The translations under genes were made by a program, and so were the position numbers. Of a stretch of 64,000 bases of DNA, positions 58,860 to 64,000 are shown in pieces (position 1 is the first letter of the stretch; each line of letters opens with the position of its first letter). The notes under the pieces are model-generated. The model saw only the letters and a program-made list of their open reading frames with translations. It ran no database searches and was not told the origin of the DNA. Source of the stretch: Metopolophium dirhodum (lineage: Eukaryota > Arthropoda > Insecta > Hemiptera > Aphididae); the NCBI RefSeq assembly GCF_019925205.1, contig NC_083560.1, forward strand, positions 40,904,270-40,968,269. Reading direction: 5' to 3'.

Positions 58860-60480
58860 CATAGGCGGACGTTTGTTTGAATTTTTGGGGCTTAGTAAGT
58901 TCCCACACGAAAATTTATTCGGACTTACGACTGACAACTTGAACGTAGTTGGTCCAAATATATAAAAAAAAAAAATAATATAATGTGTAGGTATATGGTT
59001 CACATATTATTTGTACTTTCACAAGCGTTTGTAGTAAGATTTGTATCAGAATTAGCACTAGCCCAAATACTAGGTGGGGGGGGGGGGAAACTATATCAAT
59101 AACAAAATATCAGATTATAACTCAAAAATAATTACACAGTATCATAAGTGTGCGCACAGGGGGGAGGGGGGTGGCAGGTGGTCCGTGGCCCACCCTGCAA
59201 GACGTACCGAAATTTGTATACCTATATAGTAATACATGATCTAAACATCACGATTTTTGATTTTTGAAATCATAAAACTTTAAATAGGTAGGTGAAAAAT
59301 AACATTGATACTCAATGATCATAAATAATAATAAATTAAATGTCTTTAAAAATAAAATTAATAACATATATTACCATTACAGATTGCGAAATTGTATTTA
59401 CTTAAAATTTAAAACTGTGTTGACAGTTGAAATATTTGTTATTTAATTTTTTAAAAATATGTATCGGTTTTTTATCATATAAATGATCTGTGCCTTAAAT
59501 AGTGGGTGATTATGAGTAGGTAAATTAAAGTATGTACCTAAAATTTTAATTGTTTCTTCAATCAGAGTTGAGGTTTCTTAATGTTTATTGACTTAGTCTA
59601 CCCTGCTACAGATATCTGCGCACGCCTATGCTCAGTATGACTATGTGAAGTGTTTGAGCTTTCGCAATAAGCCAAATAAAATTTAACTTTTTCTATTATA
59701 GTAGAGTCCCGCTAATCCGGTCATCGCTAATCCGGACATCCGGATAATCCTGACAATTTATGTTTCGAATTTAGTACTCATGTATAATATATATATTCGG
59801 GAATACCCATAATTAAGATATTATCGTTTCGATTATATACATATTGTGATATTTTTTGCTAATATTCGGGAATGCCCATAATTAAGATATGGTTTAAACT
59901 TATCGTTTCGATTAGGTACATATGTATTGTGATATTATTTCGTTTAGTGGTGATTGTGTACCAGTGTAGACCGTTCCGTTTATTTTTTCCTCTGCTTATT
60001 ATAAAAACAACATAAAATGACAACTTCGGTTAAACGTAAGAAAGTGACTGTAACAATGGAACAAAAACTCCTAGCTTGATTAATGAGTAAGTTAAAAAAA
60101 AACGTAATTCCGTTTAATCCGGATTTTCGATAATCCGGAGAGAGTCCGGTCCCATAATCTAGTCCGGATTAGCGGGACTCTACTGTACTATTATTATAAT
60201 TATTATAACTATTATTATTTTATACCTATACAAACAATATGTGGACCATACCTACACATTATAATATTAATTTTTATTATACATTTGGACTAGAGTGAAT
60301 TAAAAAATTGATAGTACTTTTTTTTATGCAACACGAAAACAAACAAATTTTAACCACATCAATTACATTTAAGTTGTCAGTCCTAAGTGTGAATAAAGTG
60401 GGAAGGAAGTTTGTATTCGGTGTAATTTTTTTTGGTGTGGGAACTTACATTCACCCGAATTTTTAGGGGGCTATAATAAT
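58860..60480. repeat. possible inverted repeat pair around a Tigger derivative
   Basis: 58890-58960 (TAAGTTCCCACAC... ACTGACAACTT) and the reverse complement of 60350-60470 share several blocks in the same order with gaps. They may be ends of a diverged DNA transposon into which the Tigger derivative went. The interior also has G-rich runs at 59074-59090 and 59158-59175. Confidence 0.35.
59699..60185 (+). mobile_element. 487-bp Tigger/pogo deletion derivative
   Basis: The terminal inverted repeats read AGTAGAGTCCCGCTAATCCGG at the left and the inverse at the right, with TA directly outside both ends (59697-59698 and 60186-60187), as for Tc1/mariner-pogo elements. The interior keeps the start of a CENP-B-type transposase, ATG at 60017 followed by TSVKRKKVTVTMEQKLLA and then a stop. 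It is therefore an internally deleted copy of an autonomous Tigger. Confidence 0.8.
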
Positions 60481-60613
60481 CCAATGTAAAGTGACACACA
60501 GCACCCGCTATCAACACACAAGTATAACATATAACTAATCCAAATATTTATTTTAAGTTGTAATAAAAAAAAAATACTAAATAACATATATTAAACAATA
60601 GGTAATTAATATT

Positions 60614-60960
60614 TTATTTTAATGCCAAATATCTATTTTTATCAGCAGAGATATTCAAAATATCATTGCTATTAATATTTTTGTTCAAATCTTTTTCAAT
60701 GTATAGTAAAGAAAGATCGATGAATCTATCCTGAAACATCGATGTCCTTAGCCAAGTTTTTATTTTTCGCATTGACTGAAACTTCTTTTGCAAGTACCTG
60801 AACTGATTGGTATCGTTAATGCTATTGTAAATAGTTTTTGAAAATTAGGGAATATTGTTTGGTTTTCTGACAAAACTCTTATAACATCTGTTATATTAAT
60901 ATTCACATCAGAACCGATATTTTGAACTACAACATTTTTTACCGCTGTCATTTCTGACAT
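60614..60960 (-). pseudogene. hAT transposase C-terminal dimerisation fragment
   Basis: Minus-strand frames contain FPNFQKLFTIALTIPISSGT, KRSFSQ, then after a 1-nt frame change near 60770 KIKTWLRTSMFQDRFIDLSL, ending at TAA 60614-60616. This is the well-conserved hAT C-terminal dimerisation motif as found in ZMYM1-like proteins. The rest of the transposase is absent. Confidence 0.75.
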
Positions 60961-61872
60961 TCTTTGGACACATCCATTAAAGACTAAATAAATATATAAA
61001 ATAATACTAGTTATAATAATACTAGTTAAAATATTAATAGGTAGATTGCCATTAATTTAGGTATTTACATAATAATGGTTAATGAAATGAAGACTACTTA
61101 TCATTAAAATTCAGATTGAAAAAATGATACAAGGGTATATTATGAATTTGATACATTTAATTCCAGTAAATTATTTCCCAGCGACCAGCATTATATTTTC
61201 CAATGTAAGGTATATTTATGTTATTTTGTAAGGTATTTTATTACCTAGGTACATTCCCGTATAATATTTTCCTGTATTCCTAACTAATAGTCTCAGGATT
61301 AGTATCTACTATCTAAGTACGTAATACTTTTCCGATTTTTTTTATTCCCGTTAAATACTTTCCCGATATATTCATTTCTACGTAATAATTGTTTGTGTGT
61401 AATTTTTCTCGTGTAAATGTGTAATGTTTTACATCATTAGATCGTAGAATCGTACGGCGTCCGTGGAGGTAAAACGAACAGAATTCCTAGAATTACTGTT
61501 GGGGACCATTTGGTAATTTGTAACTATGTACCGATGGAACGAACAAAAGTACTCATTACTGATTTGTAATCCAAGACCGTGATTACAGGAGTTCCGCTTA
61601 TCACTAGTCGGTTGTCTTTTGTTTTCGTCGTAGTTTAGGTTATAAAGAATATTATTATTTTTTTTACCGTGTGTGTCTGTCTGGCTAAATAATAAATAGG
61701 CGTTTTTTCAAACATTCATTCTAAGTTCCAACTGCGTACAATACAGATAACTGTCTACTGATTAGGCTAACTTCAATATCCGACTTGTCAAATTGGTCTC
61801 GGTGGTTGCAGTTTTATATTAATTATTTTAACTAAATATTTGATAGTAATATAACAACAATACGTATTAAAA
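60961..61872. other. presumed upstream region of the THAP gene
   Basis: No coding sequence. A less AT-rich, CpG-containing patch at 61440-61640 could be a promoter or untranslated first exon of the downstream gene; no splice structure could be proven. Confidence 0.35.
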
Positions 61873-62687
61873 ATGCATAAGTGTATAGTGTGTGGCAATA
61901 CATCGAATAACACCAAGGTCACTCGTCCAGGAGTTATGTATCATGGGTGAGTATCAATTGGTTCTAGAAATTTACTCGCTCAAACTGTTGTGAAAAAAAT
62001 GCACATGGATTTTTGAATCATATGATGGTTCATTATCCTGGTGCGGGATACTGTGAAATAATTTTGAACCGGTTTAGCTTAGTAATTTCTACTTTGTGTT
62101 CCTAACCTAACATTAGCAATTTATTGTATTCATTGATATTTGTTTTAATATAGAATTCCCAAGAATCCATACATGAGAAGAAGATGGCTTAAAGTTTTTG
62201 GAATTGATCGTTGTCATGATTGGCAACGTATATGTAGTGATCATTTTTTAGAAGAAAACTATAAGCCAGGAAACAAGCGATTTTTATTTTCAAATACTAT
62301 TCCCCAACCTTATGATCCAAATGGTTTTCCTACTAAGTAATACTTCTGGATCTCTATAATTTAATTTTTCATTTTTAATATTATTTTTATTTTTATATAG
62401 TTATGTTACTCAAAATAATGATGTTGAAACTGGAAATAATGTAAATTTACCAATGGGACAATATATTATAAAGTGAGTTAATGAAAATTGTATTAGACTA
62501 GATTTTGTTTTTTATAATTATTTGACAATCTAGAAATTTGGCTTATTATGATGAAAGTGATTGCATAAAATTTTAATTTTACAGGGAGGAACATATTGGA
62601 AATGGTGTTATAAATAATTTTAAATCACCAAGACGGTCATCTAAACTTACTAGAAACAATGAGGATATGAGTAATAAAAATATGCAG
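61873..62687 (+). CDS. THAP-domain protein, first four exons
   Basis: Exons 61873-61946, 62154-62336, 62401-62472 and 62585-62687 all have clean GT/AG sites and join in phase without stops. The first two encode a THAP zinc finger: MHKCIVCGNTS (C2), MRRRWLKVFGI (conserved Trp), WQRICSDHF (C and H) and a C-terminal Pro-containing IPQPYDP. This C2CH finger binds DNA in THAP transcription regulators and in P-element transposase. Exons 3 and 4 are polar and low in recognisable domains (KSPRRSSKLTRN). After the donor at 62688 no further exon could be assigned before the window end, so the gene is partial. It is the only coding region here with no lesion, hence likely a working host gene; a P-element-like transposase start is the alternative. 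Confidence 0.75.
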
Positions 62688-64000
62688 GTCAGTAATAAGT
62701 ATTAATATTTTTAATAAACATTGTCAATACGGTCTGATATTTTTATCTTTTTTATGATTTTCCATGCTTTCCTTATTGATTATGTAAGGCCTTGGTCTTA
62801 AACGTCCTGTTTCCTCTTCTTTAGTAATTTAGTGCTTCTAATTAGACGTTAGTATTATTCTTGTCCACTTATATTTTTAAAATAGTTAGTTGTTTAACCT
62901 CCAATGTGGTGTACTCTTTTTGGTAAACTCTCGGGATATATATTTTAGCCGCTACTAGTGTATTGTTAGAAAATATCTACTGTAATTATTAGGGGATCTG
63001 TGGATTCATTAAAGCATTTAACTATAGTTCAAGATCTTTTATGAAAAGAAAACCAGTTCTACTATTTTTCTGAATTTGCAACGAAGTTGCAGTAACTGCA
63101 TGTTATTGCATAGAACGTCTTTGGTTGATTTATGCTACTATCAGTCTCGTTGGTAATCCAGAAAAATAGTAAACCAGATTGAAAAAAAAAGTTTTGTAAA
63201 ATTGAGTTACGACAGTTCTTGTTGCGGCAGTCGATATATAGATTGCATAACTATTGCCTTTCATTATACGTGACAGTATGAATTTCTATTTTAAAACAGC
63301 AACTGAACATTTTTGATATACTTAAATGCGTACATAATATAAACCAATATTTCGTAAAATATAAAATCAAAATGGTCAACTAATAACACCCAAATAAAGC
63401 TGTGTGTATATTTACTATAAGGAAATAATCATCTTATAGACTGTTCATTGTATCATAATATACGAATAAATATGTACACACAATTTATTTTGCATAGTAT
63501 ACGAATAAATATGTACACACAATTTATTTTGCATCATATACTGTACAGCCAACGAGGTACTGAGAATCATTGATTGTAAATATTAATAATTGTTCTTAGC
63601 TTACATCTGAACAATACTGCAATGATTAGGAAAGATTAGCTGGGTTATCAAGTGGTCTATAATAATAAGTAGTATTATGATTCTATATTATTCACAACCA
63701 GTACTCTGTAGTTCATTATTTTGGTTACAAAGAAATGGAAGGATCCATACCCTCTAGTTTCTACAAAAAAAAGTCTTTAGACTATCGTAAATATATAGAC
63801 TCTATACAAACTAGACTATTGAATGTTATATCACTAAAATATGTATTTAGCTCATATTATATTTTAATTTGTACTATAATTGGCAACCTAGCTGTTGCTA
63901 ATATTAATATATTTTTTTTTAATATAAATTATGTGTTTAAATTTTTAAGTACCATACTTTAGGATCTGGATTACGATGTTCCGTTAAAAATTGCTTTAAC
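62688..64000. other. probable intron or intergenic sequence downstream of THAP exons
   Basis: No exon supported. An open frame at 63735-63962 has no recognisable content. Confidence 0.4.
63460..63535. repeat. two tandem copies of a 39-bp unit
   Basis: ATACGAATAAATATGTACAC and the following ATTTATTTTGCAT occur twice in direct succession, offset by 39 bp. Confidence 0.8.

Noticed and set aside
63735..63962. 75-codon ORF as a further THAP exon
   Set aside because: No splice acceptor in phase and no recognisable sequence; hydrophobic AT-rich translation.

Overview
This window is a transposon-dense stretch of an insect nuclear genome, most likely from an aphid. It is strongly AT-rich, its introns are short GT/AG introns, and it contains no bacterial-style operons. 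It is packed with animal mobile-element families: an R1-clade LINE, env-bearing Ty3/gypsy elements, BEL/Pao, Polinton/adintovirus-like genes, PIF/Harbinger, hAT, Tigger, a foldback/MULE element and a tRNA-derived SINE. The species assignment is inference from sequence character and element content.

Region by region. 1-6.5 kb: an intron-rich, decayed protein-primed-type family B DNA polymerase gene (minus strand), with a 4.75-kb GC-rich R1-like LINE inserted in one intron between two 61-bp direct repeats. 6.6-21.3 kb: two nested env-bearing Ty3/gypsy elements (errantivirus-like), both on the minus strand. Element A has its 3' end at about 6.6-13.35 kb and its gag N-terminus at 20.7-21.3 kb. 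Element B (13.35-20.7 kb) sits inside A's gag and has lost its own 3' end, so that its env is fused to A's gag. Both pol genes carry an extra macrodomain of the TARG1/OARD1 type between RNase H and integrase. 18.96-27.2 kb: an apparently perfect 4,119-bp tandem duplication that copies the 5' end of B, A's gag start and two putative virion genes. 21.5-28.5 kb: Polinton/adintovirus-like capsid-type genes on the plus strand, followed by a C-terminal polB fragment on the minus strand at 29.5 kb. 30.3-39 kb: fragments of BEL/Pao, a non-LTR element and a PIF/Harbinger element (MADF-BESS gene plus transposase), with a Harbinger-type MITE between the last two genes. 40-41.8 kb: a non-autonomous hAT element (8-bp target duplication) inserted in a ZMYM1/hAT-like gene. 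44.78-54.47 kb: a complete-looking 9.7-kb foldback element. It has about 1.1-1.2-kb inverted arms built of 150-bp tandem subrepeats, an 11-bp target duplication, and an intron-containing MULE/NOF-like transposase gene whose C-terminus looks like a ubiquitin-specific protease. 55.9-61 kb: a SINE, an unrecognised high-copy-type gene, a Tigger deletion derivative and a hAT C-terminus. 61.9 kb to the end: the first exons of a THAP-domain gene, the best candidate for an ordinary host gene.

The functional picture is of mobile elements accumulating on top of one another rather than of genes acting together. Most coding regions are broken by stops or frameshifts. The two observations most worth following are the macrodomain inside the retroelement pol genes and the deubiquitinase-like tail on the foldback-element transposase. 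The perfect 4.1-kb duplication needs an assembly check first.
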